From: Butyrivibrio sp. | GTDB taxonomy: Bacteria; Bacillota; Clostridia; Lachnospirales; Lachnospiraceae | Length of the DNA stretch: 64,000 bases | Reading direction: 5' to 3' | NCBI GenBank assembly: GCA_017535785.1 | Contig: JAFXTN010000025.1 | Location: 1 to 64,000, forward strand | In this document: positions 44,343 through 52,933 of the stretch, one piece after another | Numbering within the stretch: the stretch's first letter is position 1 | Layout: every line of letters begins with the position of its first letter | Translations under genes and position numbers: made by a program | Notes under the pieces: generated by a model | What the model saw: the letters and a program-made list of their open reading frames with translations, nothing else | Told to the model about the DNA's origin: nothing | Databases searched by the model: none

Positions 44343-46133
44343 TTATTTATTGATTGTGCAATACATGAAATACTTAAAGCCGAGAGGAGTTGTGAAGAAT
44401 CCGTCTACGCTGTCGTCGATCATGTAAAGATCTGTGTAGTAATAGATAGGGCAAATTGTGCCTGTTGACATAAGGAGATCCTCAGCCTTGTGCATAAGCG
44501 CATATCTTGTCTTAGGATCTGTGCATGTCTTGATGTCGCTGATAACAACGTCATAAGTCTCAGCCCATGTTCCGTTCTCAACCTTTGTATCATAGCCAAG
44601 GTCTGTAAGGTCAATGCTGTAAGCCTTAACTGTCTCATTGTCGCCCTTACCGAGCTGAACATCGTTGTTTCCTGAAACTGTTGTCCACATATCAAGGAAA
44701 GAAATAGGATCGTTGTAATCTCCGAGCCATCCGTTACGTGCTACAGAGAAGTCACCGTTCTTTCTTGTCTCAAGGAATGTAGCCCACTCCTGATTCTCAA
44801 GGCTCATGTTGATGCCCATCTGAGCGAAGTTAGACTGGATAGCCTCAGCGATTGCCTTATGTCCCTCGTTTGTGTTGTAGAGGTATACAAGTGAAGGCAT
44901 ATCTGTGAACTTTCCTGAAGCCTCATCAAATGTGTAGTACTTCTTGAGTATTTCTTTAGCTTCTTCCCAAGTCTTTTCATATGCTTCTTTAGATACATCA
45001 AAGTATCCTGTATAGTCGTTATTACCTGCATTCTTATAGAATTCAGTTCCGTCAGCGTCTGTAAGACCCATAGCGACGAATGAAGAAGCGGGAACCTGTC
45101 CGCCCTGTGATACATCTTCAACAATGTAGTTTCTGTCTACAAGAAGGTTGATCGCATTTCTGATCTCAGCCTCTGCAAGAGCCTTCTCTGTGCCCTCAAG
45201 ATCACTGTTGGGAAGAAGGTCTTCATTTACATTCCAGCAAAGATAGTATGTACCAACGTTACCTGTGATAACGAACTCATCAGGGTAATCCTTCTTAAGA
45301 GCAGGAATCTCGTTTGTAGGTACATCATCAATGAACTGCCAATCGCCGTTCTTGAAGTTAGCAAGGTCATTATTTACATCGTCAGAAAGATAGAAGTTGA
45401 TAGCAGGCATTGTTACCTTAGCAGCATCAACAAAGTCATCTCTCTTTCTAAGTGTAAGATAAGAGTTGTGCTCCCAGCTCTCGATTGTGTAAGCACCGTT
45501 GCAGATCATTGTCTTAGGCTCTGTTGCCCAAGCTTCGTTAGATACAACATCCTCACGTACAGGCTTGTATGTAGGGAATGCCATAAGCTCGTTCCAGTAA
45601 GGAACCTGATTCTTAAGTGTTACAACAAGAGTCTTGTCATCGGGAGCCTGAACATTAAGTGTCTCATCACCCTTGGCATCATCAGCCCACATAGCATCAT
45701 ATCCGTCGATTACATCAAACATGTAACCGTAATCTGCTGCTGTTGCAGGTGAAGCGGCGCGGTTCCAAGCAAATACGAAATCGCCTGCTGTTACAGCCTT
45801 ACCGTCAGACCATGTAAGACCATCCCTAAGTGTATAAGTATAAGTTACTGTTCCGTCAGGATTCTCTACACCCTCAGTAAACTCTGTGATGCAATCGGGA
45901 GCAAGTACGCTCTCACCGTTTGCGCCCTCTTCCCAAGTAGCAAGACCTGCGAAAAGGTGATTGATAACGATACCGCAATCTACAGCTGACTGAAGTGCAG
46001 GATCAAGTGTTGCCGGCTCGGATGCTAAACATACGTTGATTCCATCCTCTGCAGGGCCCTTTTTAGCGCCGCAGGCAACAAGGCTCAGTACCATTGTCAT
46101 TGCAAGAAGTACTGAAAATAACTTCTTTTTCAT
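44343..46133 (-). CDS. oppA: Oligopeptide-binding lipoprotein
   Basis: A 596-residue SBP family 5 lipoprotein. Signal peptide with LVAC (Cys21), EPATLDPALQSAVD, LRDGLTWSDGKAVTAGDFVFAWNR and NGAYTIESWEHN are the family signatures. It captures peptides outside the cell for OppBC. Last gene of oppBCDFA, after a 42-base gap with AAGGAGG, and followed by a strong terminator, which suits the high expression of binding proteins. Confidence 0.95.
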   Translation of the reverse strand: MKKKLFSVLLAMTMVLSLVACGAKKGPAEDGINVCLASEPATLDPALQSAVDCGIVINHLFAGLATWEEGANGESVLAPDCITEFTEGVENPDGTVTYTYTLRDGLTWSDGKAVTAGDFVFAWNRAASPATAADYGYMFDVIDGYDAMWADDAKGDETLNVQAPDDKTLVVTLKNQVPYWNELMAFPTYKPVREDVVSNEAWATEPKTMICNGAYTIESWEHNSYLTLRKRDDFVDAAKVTMPAINFYLSDDVNNDLANFKNGDWQFIDDVPTNEIPALKKDYPDEFVITGNVGTYYLCWNVNEDLLPNSDLEGTEKALAEAEIRNAINLLVDRNYIVEDVSQGGQVPASSFVAMGLTDADGTEFYKNAGNNDYTGYFDVSKEAYEKTWEEAKEILKKYYTFDEASGKFTDMPSLVYLYNTNEGHKAIAEAIQSNFAQMGINMSLENQEWATFLETRKNGDFSVARNGWLGDYNDPISFLDMWTTVSGNNDVQLGKGDNETVKAYSIDLTDLGYDTKVENGTWAETYDVVISDIKTCTDPKTRYALMHKAEDLLMSTGTICPIYYYTDLYMIDDSVDGFFTTPLGFKYFMYCTINK

Positions 46134-46175
46134 AATTTTCCTCCTTATTATGAATTATGAGTTGGATTTTATCAT

Positions 46176-47165
46176 TCAGTTGGCGTCTTCCATATGATGA
46201 CACGCAACAAAGTGACCTTTGCTAACCTCTTTAAACTCAGGCATGCACTCTGCACAATCAGCCTTTGCATAAGGGCATCTCGTACGGAAAGGACATCCCG
46301 AAGGAGCATTAAGAGGACTGGGTATATCACCGGACAATACAATACGCTGATTGGCTCTTGCGATCTTGGGGTCCGGAACGGGTACTGCGGAAAGAAGTGA
46401 TTTGCTGTAAGGATGAAGCGGATTATTGTAAATCTCATCAGCATCCGCAAGCTCTACCATCTTACCTAAGTACATAACTGCTATTCTGTCACTGATATGG
46501 CGCACAACCAAAAGGTCATGTGCTATAAACAAATATGTAAGTCCGAGCTTATCCTGAAGCTCATCAAACATATTGATAACCTGCGCCTGAATGGAAACGT
46601 CAAGAGCCGATACGGGCTCGTCACAAACTATAAATTCAGGATTAACGGCAAGAGATCTTGCGATACCGATACGCTGTCTCTGTCCGCCGGAAAATTCATG
46701 TGCATATCTGGAAGCGTGCTCAGAGTTAAGTCCTACATATCCCATGAGTTCAAGGATATGCTCTCTGCGCTCTTCCTTAGTCTTGTAAAGCTTATGTATG
46801 TCAAGCGGCTCGCCGATAATATCGGAAACCGTCATTCTCGGATTAAGTGATGAATAAGGATCCTGGAAAACCATAGTAGCTTTTTTGCGGAACTCTTTTA
46901 TATCCTCTTTGGTCTTAATAAGCTTACCGTCATACCAAATCTCACCGGATGTGGGCTTATAAAGATTAAGAATAGTGCGTCCGACGGTTGTCTTACCGCA
47001 GCCTGATTCTCCTACAAGGCCTAATGTCTCACCTTTTTTGATGGCAAAAGAGACATCGTCAACCGCCTTAAGAGGCTTGGTCTTGAAAAATCCTACGTTA
47101 ATATCAAAGTATTCTTTTAAGTGTTTAATCTCAAGGAGATTTTTTTCGTTATTATTTGTACTCAT
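46176..47165 (-). CDS. oppF: Oligopeptide ABC transporter ATPase OppF
   Basis: A 329-residue ATPase: Walker A GESGCGKT, signature [13 protein letters not shown], Walker B FIVCDEP, switch His in FIAHD. The C-terminal oligopeptide-transporter extension has the Cys cluster [14 protein letters not shown], a likely iron-sulfur site. Overlaps oppD by four bases (ATGA). Confidence 0.96.
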   Translation of the reverse strand: MSTNNNEKNLLEIKHLKEYFDINVGFFKTKPLKAVDDVSFAIKKGETLGLVGESGCGKTTVGRTILNLYKPTSGEIWYDGKLIKTKEDIKEFRKKATMVFQDPYSSLNPRMTVSDIIGEPLDIHKLYKTKEERREHILELMGYVGLNSEHASRYAHEFSGGQRQRIGIARSLAVNPEFIVCDEPVSALDVSIQAQVINMFDELQDKLGLTYLFIAHDLLVVRHISDRIAVMYLGKMVELADADEIYNNPLHPYSKSLLSAVPVPDPKIARANQRIVLSGDIPSPLNAPSGCPFRTRCPYAKADCAECMPEFKEVSKGHFVACHHMEDAN

Positions 47166-48151
47166 GACCTATCACCGCCTTCCATCTGCTTTTTGACATT
47201 CATCCAACAGCCTGCGGCGTGGTCGTCATTTATCTGCATGCGCTCTGCTCTCTCACGAAGACATATCTTCATGGCAGCATCGCATCTAGGTGCGAAAGGA
47301 CATCCTTTCGGCATATTGAGAAGGTCGATAGGCGTTCCGCTGATAGGCTCAAGCTTCTTACCCTCTTTTCCCTCTGTAGGAATTGAACGAAGAAGGCCCT
47401 TTGTATATTCGTGACAAGGATTGTAGAAGATCTCATCCGCTGTTCCCTGCTCACAGATAGAACCTGCGTACATTACGATAACTTCATCGCACATCTGAGC
47501 AACAACGCCAAGATCGTGTGTGATCATGATGATAGCCATTCCAAGCTCTTCCTGAAGTGATTTCATAAGATCAAGGATCTGTGCCTGAATTGTAACGTCA
47601 AGCGCTGTTGTGGGCTCATCCGCGATAAGGATATCGGGTTCACATGCAAGCGCCATAGCGATCATAACTCTCTGTCTCATACCGCCTGAAAACTCGTGTG
47701 GATACTGATCCATACGCTTTTCGGGCTCATTTACGTTAACGAGCCTCAGCATCTCGATCGCACGTTCTTTTGCCTGCTCTTTATTTCTTCCTGTATGGAG
47801 TAAAATTGCCTCCATAAGCTGATGACCGATTGTATATGTAGGGTTAAGACTGGTCATGGGATCCTGGAAAATAATCGAAATCTTATTTCCTCTTACGGTC
47901 TTCATGACTTTCTCGCCTGAATTAACAAGCTCCTGACCGTCAAGCTTTATAGAACCCGAAACGATCTTACCTGCTCCCGCAAGAATCTGCATGATCGAAT
48001 AAGCCGTAACCGACTTACCTGAGCCTGACTCTCCTACTATTCCAAGGACTTTGCCTCTGTCTAAATTAAAAGATATTCCGTTAACTGCCTTGACCTCTCC
48101 CGCATCCGTAAAGAAAGAGGTGTGCAGATCTCTGACTTCCAATAAACTCAT
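47162..48151 (-). CDS. oppD: Oligopeptide ABC transporter ATPase OppD
   Basis: A 329-residue ATPase: Walker A GESGSGKS, signature [13 protein letters not shown], Walker B ILIADEP, His in MITHD, and the C-terminal Cys cluster [14 protein letters not shown]. It pairs with OppF to drive the OppBC channel. Confidence 0.96.
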   Translation of the reverse strand: MSLLEVRDLHTSFFTDAGEVKAVNGISFNLDRGKVLGIVGESGSGKSVTAYSIMQILAGAGKIVSGSIKLDGQELVNSGEKVMKTVRGNKISIIFQDPMTSLNPTYTIGHQLMEAILLHTGRNKEQAKERAIEMLRLVNVNEPEKRMDQYPHEFSGGMRQRVMIAMALACEPDILIADEPTTALDVTIQAQILDLMKSLQEELGMAIIMITHDLGVVAQMCDEVIVMYAGSICEQGTADEIFYNPCHEYTKGLLRSIPTEGKEGKKLEPISGTPIDLLNMPKGCPFAPRCDAAMKICLRERAERMQINDDHAAGCWMNVKKQMEGGDRS

Positions 48152-48190
48152 ATTTAAATCTCCATCTGTTTTCTCTTATAAAAATGTCTA

Positions 48191-49249
48191 TCAAGTATCA
48201 AGCTTAGGATCAAACGCATCGCGAAGTCCGTCGCCGAAAAGGTTAAGAGACAAAACGATGAGTGAAATTACAAGTGCCGGGATCACCAATCTTGAAGGAT
48301 ATGATGAAACACCGTTGAGCGCGTCACATGCAAGAGATCCGAGCGAAGGCATCGGTGCGTTAACACCAAGTCCAAGGAATGAGAGGTAACTCTCTGTGAA
48401 TATTGCACTTGGAATCTGAAGCGCTGTTGAAATAATGATTACCGAAAAGCAGTTGGGAATAAGATGTTTAAGAATGATCCACTTTCCTTTTGCTCCGGCT
48501 GCCTGAGAAGCAAGTACATACTCCTGTTCACGAAGTGAAAGGATCTGTCCTCTGATAAGTCTTGCCATTGATACCCAGTAAAGAACACCGAATACGATGA
48601 ACAAACTGATGATGTTCGAACCGATCTTGGCAAGTACCGTTCCGTCAAGCGCTCCCTCCATTACAACCTTAAGGACTGATGAAAGAAGGATAACCATAAG
48701 CATATCCGGAAGTGAATATATGATATCGACTATTCTCATTATGATAAGATCGACTCTTCCTCCCGCATAACCTGCGATGGAACCGATCGTCATACCAATA
48801 ATAAGAACGATTATGCTGGCAAAAAAGCCAACTGCGAGTGAAATACGTGTTCCGTAAACTACACGGATGAAATAATCTCTACCCTGAGAATCTGTTCCGA
48901 AGATATGAGGAACAACCTTCTCTCCGGCAGCTCTTAAAGTCTGCTCTGTCGTGCTGTACTCAAAAGGACTGAGATTATTAAAAGAATTGTCTGTAGCCTT
49001 ACCGGCCTGCATCCCAAGCATCTGCTCATATGAATAAGGCCAGAACATCGGCACGAAAATAGCTGCCAATGTGATAAATACTATTATAAAGAAACAAGTT
49101 GTAGCAACCTTGTTCTTGAGAAGTCTCTTTACGCTGTCTTTAAAAAAAGTAGATGAAGGACGCATCTGCACCATATACTCTTTTTCAGAGTCTGTGGCAG
49201 GAATAAAGTCGTCCATATTAACCTGTGCACTGAAAATTTTCTTGTCCAT
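48191..49249 (-). CDS. oppC: Oligopeptide ABC transporter permease OppC
   Basis: A 352-residue permease with an extended N-terminus (residues 1-45, cytoplasmic), first helix at about 46-68, a periplasmic-side insertion, then five helices. EAA loop: EQEYVLASQAAGAKGKWII. Ends LFGDGLRDAFDPKLDT as usual for the family. Confidence 0.95.
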   Translation of the reverse strand: MDKKIFSAQVNMDDFIPATDSEKEYMVQMRPSSTFFKDSVKRLLKNKVATTCFFIIVFITLAAIFVPMFWPYSYEQMLGMQAGKATDNSFNNLSPFEYSTTEQTLRAAGEKVVPHIFGTDSQGRDYFIRVVYGTRISLAVGFFASIIVLIIGMTIGSIAGYAGGRVDLIIMRIVDIIYSLPDMLMVILLSSVLKVVMEGALDGTVLAKIGSNIISLFIVFGVLYWVSMARLIRGQILSLREQEYVLASQAAGAKGKWIILKHLIPNCFSVIIISTALQIPSAIFTESYLSFLGLGVNAPMPSLGSLACDALNGVSSYPSRLVIPALVISLIVLSLNLFGDGLRDAFDPKLDT

Positions 49250-49266
49250 TTATATTACTCTCCCAA

Positions 49267-50196
49267 TTATTCTAAAGTGATACGAGGATCCACAACCTTA
49301 TACATGATGTCACCGATAAGGTTCATGATTACGATGAGGGCTGCAAGTATGATAGTTGTGCCCATTACAAGCGGATAGTCACGTCCCGTGATGCTGTTAA
49401 CGAACGCTCTTCCGATTCCGGGAACCGCGAAGATCTGTTCAACAACGAGGGAACCTGTAACAATACCGGCAAGCATCGGTCCAAAGTATGTGATAACCGG
49501 GATGAGTGAATTCTTAAGCGCATGTCCGAAAATAATCTTTGTTCCGGATACGCCTTTTGCCTTTGCTGTTCTGATATAATCCTGTCCCAAAACTTCAAGC
49601 ATTGAAGATCTGGTAAGTCTTGTGATATATGCCATCGGATAAAGCGAAAGCGTTACAACTGGAAGGAAAAGTCCGTTTCTTGCCGCTCCGTTAGCCGGGA
49701 AAATCTTAAGAGAAATTGCAAATATTATAAGAAGGAACGATCCCATGATAAATGAAGGCATTGATACGAATGCTGTTGTCATTACCATAATGATCCTGTC
49801 AACGAGTTTGTTTCTGCGAAGTGCTGCAAAAGATCCGAGAACAACTCCGAAGATAAGAGCGATGAGCGCTGCAATGATACCGAGCTTGGCGGAAGTCTTC
49901 ATTCCGTCAAGGATGATACCGTTTACATTACGTCCTCTCTGCTTTAATGAAGGACCGAAGTCAAAGTGCAGACATACGTCCTTAAGATAAGTAAGATACT
50001 GTGTTCCTAAAGGTTTATCCAAACCGTATTTGGCTTCCATAGCTGCCATAACCTGCTTAGTTACAGCCTTCTCACCAGTGAATGGGCCTCCGGGTACTGC
50101 GTGCATAACGAAAAAGGTAACTGTAATAACTACCCAGATAGTAACAATTGCAAGCAATACTCTCTTTACAATGTACATTAGTGTCTTAGTATTCAT
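49267..50196 (-). CDS. oppB: Oligopeptide ABC transporter permease OppB
   Basis: A 309-residue six-helix permease, first gene of the operon. EAA loop: GQDYIRTAKAKGVSGTKII; ends IMYKVVDPRITLE. The ATG at 50196 has GGAG five bases upstream; a start 18 codons earlier would overlap the -10. Confidence 0.95.
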   Translation of the reverse strand: MNTKTLMYIVKRVLLAIVTIWVVITVTFFVMHAVPGGPFTGEKAVTKQVMAAMEAKYGLDKPLGTQYLTYLKDVCLHFDFGPSLKQRGRNVNGIILDGMKTSAKLGIIAALIALIFGVVLGSFAALRRNKLVDRIIMVMTTAFVSMPSFIMGSFLLIIFAISLKIFPANGAARNGLFLPVVTLSLYPMAYITRLTRSSMLEVLGQDYIRTAKAKGVSGTKIIFGHALKNSLIPVITYFGPMLAGIVTGSLVVEQIFAVPGIGRAFVNSITGRDYPLVMGTTIILAALIVIMNLIGDIMYKVVDPRITLE

Positions 50197-50241
50197 AGTC
50201 TCTCCAACCTGTTTAGAATTTATGTTATCGGCTATAAGTTT

Positions 50242-50247
50242 ATTATA
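50242..50247 (-). promoter_or_regulatory. -10 element of the opp operon
   Basis: Minus-strand TATAAT at 50247-50242, preceded by TG, with no good -35 seventeen bases upstream. The leader to oppB would be about 40 bases. Confidence 0.45.
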
Positions 50248-50319
50248 CACCGAAATTATGGAATGTTAGATTTTCATTTGCCATGCAAAGCGTTATCACT
50301 TTATCACGCTAAATCGAGC

Positions 50320-50414
50320 AAAAAAAGTACAATGACATACTTGCCCGTACGTCATTGTACCGAAACTTCCATATTAAGCACACGTATATTACTTATCTTA
50401 AATACGTGCAAGCA
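50320..50414 (-). ncRNA. Candidate small RNA between flagellin-like gene and opp
   Basis: About 95 bases on the minus strand, starting seven bases after a strong promoter. A first hairpin (CACGTAT 50381-50387 with ATACGTG 50402-50408) begins near the 5' end; a linker follows; a 14-bp terminator hairpin (outer arms GTACAATGAC/GTCATTGTAC, 50327-50360) ends in seven T. No ORF of note. The rest of the 339-base gap 50197-50535 holds the opp -10. It could instead be an attenuated opp leader; I match it to no riboswitch class. Confidence 0.6.
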
Positions 50415-50420
50415 CAGACT

Positions 50421-50449
50421 ATGATAATCAAACGATTAACTGATGTCAA
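50421..50449 (-). promoter_or_regulatory. Promoter of the candidate small RNA
   Basis: Minus-strand TTGACA (50449-50444, perfect), 17-base spacer, TATCAT (50426-50421). Confidence 0.78.
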
Positions 50450-50535
50450 GCAATAGATTAAAATCGCTCAAAGTGATTAATATACATCAAGATTCCTTGA
50501 CAAAAAAACACCTGTGCGTGAGTCAAAGACGTTTT

Positions 50536-51306
50536 TTAACCAAAAAGCATCGTTGACTGTCTCTCTTTATCCTCCTGTTGTTTCTTCTGAAGATTTACCT
50601 GATAAGCATCAAGAGCCTGCTTGGTCTTAAGTGCGCTTATCGCATCTGATACATTCTGCTCTTCCTTGTTCATCTGATAACCGTTAAGCTCCATAGCGGC
50701 ATGACTGTTATATGTAAGAGCATGCTCTACTCTGTTGGTAGTAGCTCCCGCATCACTTCTGGCTTTGGAAAGACTCTCGATCGCCTTGTCAATCCTGCTC
50801 ATGTCAAAATCACCTGAAGTAACGTCATAATCCTCTATTCCGAGTGCTTTTAGCGATACATTCTTGGAAGAGATCACTTCCTCGGATCCGTTATTATCGG
50901 ATGCAACTCTCATATCGGGAGTAGTTCCGTCGAGAAGTTTCTTTTCATTATAAGTTGTGTTACCGGCAATATCATCTATGCCCTTCTTGTACTGATCGAT
51001 CTGGTCCTGTATCGAACGTCTGTCACTGTCCGACAAAGTTCCGTTCGAAGCCTTTACGGAAAGCTCTTTTATCGACTGCAGGTACTCGGTAACTTCCTGC
51101 ATTGCTCCGTCTTCAACATTGAGTGCGGACTTTGCGGAAGTGAGATTCTGTGCGCCTGCATCAAGACCTGTCGTCTGAGACTTGGTCTTTTCCTGAATAG
51201 CAAGCTCAGAAGCTCCCTGAGCAGCTCTTGTATATGTGCCTCCGTTGGAAATAACAGAATACGGTGAATAAGCAGAGTATCCTGATACTGAAGAAATGCC
51301 TGTCAT
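50536..51306 (-). CDS. Orphan flagellin-like protein
   Basis: A 256-residue protein with a flagellin D0/D1-type core: AQNLTSAKSALNVEDGAMQEV, IKELSVKASNGTL, DQIDQYKKGIDDIAGNTTYNEKKLLDG and NRVEHALTYN all match flagellin segments. It lacks the canonical N-terminal MRINxN start, having a Ser/Tyr-rich opening instead, and its C-terminus is Gln/Lys-rich with a TMLFG end where flagellins have an export/assembly helix. AAGGAGG lies four bases before the ATG. No other flagellar gene is nearby. It may be a divergent minor filament protein or a relict; no signal peptide. Confidence 0.75.
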   Translation of the reverse strand: MTGISSVSGYSAYSPYSVISNGGTYTRAAQGASELAIQEKTKSQTTGLDAGAQNLTSAKSALNVEDGAMQEVTEYLQSIKELSVKASNGTLSDSDRRSIQDQIDQYKKGIDDIAGNTTYNEKKLLDGTTPDMRVASDNNGSEEVISSKNVSLKALGIEDYDVTSGDFDMSRIDKAIESLSKARSDAGATTNRVEHALTYNSHAAMELNGYQMNKEEQNVSDAISALKTKQALDAYQVNLQKKQQEDKERQSTMLFG

Positions 51307-51507
51307 ACGGCCTCCTTGTAAAAAAACATAAACCCACGTGAAATCGATAAAGATTCCACATAAAAACATAATTCTGATTTTATAGTAGTTATGCTTCAAA
51401 TAAAAAGCCATAGAAAAAGCATTAAATTTCACCCAAACTGAAATGAAATTACATTGTCCACAACTTTCTTTGAAAATTTTTTTGAAAAAAGTAAATTATT
51501 TCACTTT

Positions 51508-51536
51508 TTGAACACAATTATGGTTTATATTATAAG
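51508..51536 (+). promoter_or_regulatory. Promoter of C-rich candidate sRNA 1
   Basis: TTGAAC (51508-51513) and TATAAG (51531-51536), 17-base spacer; expected start 51543, at the base of the first stem. Confidence 0.7.
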
Positions 51537-51542
51537 TAAGTT

Positions 51543-51638
51543 AGTGATGTAATCATGCTCTAAATCTTTAGAGTAATCACTATCTCCCCCTCATAAGAAA
51601 ATCGCAGGCACTCACGTCCCCCCGTGGGTGTTTTTGCG
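51543..51638 (+). ncRNA. Candidate C-rich small RNA 1
   Basis: About 96 bases, on the strand opposite to both flanking genes. Stem 1: TAGTGAT (51542-51548) with ATCACTA (51576-51582), enclosing CTCTAAA/TTTAGAG (51558-51573). Then a single-stranded TCTCCCCCTC (51583-51592), then a terminator hairpin CACTCACG/CGTGGGTG (51609-51630) whose loop is TCCCCC, with T5. C-rich unpaired tracts are how several Gram-positive trans-acting sRNAs bind Shine-Dalgarno sequences. The remainder of the 51307-51731 gap shows only a second terminator. Confidence 0.6.
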
Positions 51639-51668
51639 TTATTGAGATAATTTTATTTACGAAAAGCA

Positions 51669-51699
51669 AACGGCCGCAGTTTCCTGCGACCGTTTTTTT
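51669..51699. terminator. Terminator at the end of the repeat-protein gene
   Basis: AACGGCCGCAG pairs with CTGCGACCGTT (51669-51694), loop TTTC, one mismatch; T run on the plus strand and TTTGCTTTT on the minus strand. Confidence 0.75.
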
Positions 51700-51731
51700 A
51701 TCCGTATAATTATACTTTTTTCTTCTAAAGT

Positions 51732-52673
51732 TTAGTCCTTATACTTCTGATACATATCCGTGAGCTCTTTTATCTCCTCGGGAGAAAGATTCTCTGCGGC
51801 ATATTGCATAAGTCCGGACTCATCTCCTTCATTTACATATTGCATTACTTCTGTAACTGTCTCAGCATCCATGTGCTCTTCTACGATTTCTGTGACCTTC
51901 TGCTTATCTTCCTCGGACATCTTGGATGTGATCTCTTCTATCTTCTCGCCTGCACCGGGGATCTTTCCGGCATTTTCAAATACCGTCTCAACTGCCTTTT
52001 CAGCTACTGCTTCCTTTGCCTTATGTTTAACTGCAGGAATTGCTACCTTTATAAATACAACGAGCACAAGGATAACAGCCGCAAACACTATAAGTGCTTT
52101 TACTGCGCCTTTTTTTGCATGTTTACCGCCTGATGTCGCGCTCTCAAACTCATCTTCAAAGTCTTCAACACGTCCGCGTTTGCGACGTTTTATAAGCTTT
52201 TCGTCTCTGTCGTCGCGCTCATAACGGTCATCGTATCTGTTGCCATAATCATCGTATCTGTCATCGTCGTCATACCTATCGTCGTAGCGGTCATCCCTGC
52301 GATCATAATCATCGCGCCTATCATCATATCTATCATCGTAGCGATCATCGTAGCGGTCATAGTCATCGCGCTCATAACGATCATCGTATCTGTCGTCGTA
52401 GCGATCATAGTCATCTTCATAATCTTCCTCATAACGTTCGTCACGATCATCTACGTAATCATCATATCGCTCATCTCGATAATATCTTTCATTTTCTTCA
52501 TAATAATCATCATGATCATCATAACGATCATCATATCTTTCATCTTCATAGCGATCATCGGGAAATACTTCTTTAAAATCATCCTGAAGGCGCTCATATC
52601 CCCTATCACGCCTGTCATCCCTCTCAGAATAGCCCCTCTGAGAGTGTCTGTTATTTCGTATATCTTTTGACAT
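51732..52673 (-). CDS. Arg-Tyr-Asp repeat protein with a single membrane helix
   Basis: A 313-residue protein of unknown function. Residues about 36-160 are a low-complexity, highly charged tract built from RYDD and RYDDRYDD units. A basic stretch (LIKRRKRGRVEDF) leads to one membrane helix (about 192-215), and a 95-residue C-terminal domain rich in Glu, Lys and Met follows, ending in two short helices (SEEDKQKVTEIVEE, SPEEIKELTDMYQ). By charge the repeat tract should be cytoplasmic and the C-terminal part outside. The tract may drive self-association. AGGAG precedes the ATG. Confidence 0.75.
   Translation of the reverse strand: MSKDIRNNRHSQRGYSERDDRRDRGYERLQDDFKEVFPDDRYEDERYDDRYDDHDDYYEENERYYRDERYDDYVDDRDERYEEDYEDDYDRYDDRYDDRYERDDYDRYDDRYDDRYDDRRDDYDRRDDRYDDRYDDDDRYDDYGNRYDDRYERDDRDEKLIKRRKRGRVEDFEDEFESATSGGKHAKKGAVKALIVFAAVILVLVVFIKVAIPAVKHKAKEAVAEKAVETVFENAGKIPGAGEKIEEITSKMSEEDKQKVTEIVEEHMDAETVTEVMQYVNEGDESGLMQYAAENLSPEEIKELTDMYQKYKD
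52200..52568 (-). repeat. Imperfect tandem codon repeats encoding RYDD units
   Basis: A run of near-repeats of CGATCATCGTA-like units (read on the plus strand) of 12 and 24 bases, in frame with the protein. Codon variation among copies (TAC/TAT, GAC/GAT, CGC/CGA/AGA) shows selection on the protein and long-term maintenance, with room for slippage. Confidence 0.8.
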
Positions 52674-52764
52674 TTTTTCTCTCTCCTATTTTTATTTTTT
52701 GAATTGGTTATAATTCTTTTATAATTTTGTCACAGTTTGGCAACAGTTACATTGTAATATAAAT

Positions 52765-52890
52765 TACATCAGAAGGACAGACCTTCTGAACCCCCAACAA
52801 TACTTTTTTTCATACACGGGCTGTCAGGTCCCCCAACCGGACAGCCCCTCCTCCCAAAAAATATGGACCTGCTTATAGCAAGCAGGTCCT
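52765..52890 (+). ncRNA. Candidate C-rich small RNA 2
   Basis: Three perfect hairpins in the plus-strand direction: CAGAAGG/CCTTCTG (52770-52788), GGGCTGTC/GACAGCCC (52818-52847) and GGACCTGCTT/AAGCAGGTCC (52865-52889). CCCCCAAC occurs twice, once single-stranded (52791-52798) and once in the loop of the second hairpin (52830-52837), and a CCCCTCCTCCC stretch follows (52845-52855). I found no convincing -35, so the 5' end is a guess. On the minus strand the last hairpin also ends the ATPase gene. The region 52674-52933 holds no ORF. Confidence 0.45.
52865..52889. terminator. Terminator behind the HerA-like gene
   Basis: Ten-base-pair stem, loop of five. Followed on the minus strand by ATATTTTTT and on the plus strand by TTTG. 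Confidence 0.78.
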
Positions 52891-52933
52891 TTGTATTGCA
52901 TAAATCTTTTTTGGTAAAGATAAACATCGGCTA

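Noticed and set aside
50325-50414. Purine riboswitch upstream of opp
   Set aside because: ATATGG and GTTTC fragments occur, but the conserved junction and loop-loop elements of the class are absent.
50505-50530. c-di-GMP-I riboswitch (CACGCACAGG on the minus strand)
   Set aside because: Only the first ten bases agree; the rest of the aptamer is missing.
52190-52568. CRISPR-like or satellite repeats, and a Met/Thr-rich frame on the same strand
   Set aside because: Units are 12-24 bases without spacers and follow the codons of the RYDD protein; the other frame is an out-of-phase reading of the same repeats.
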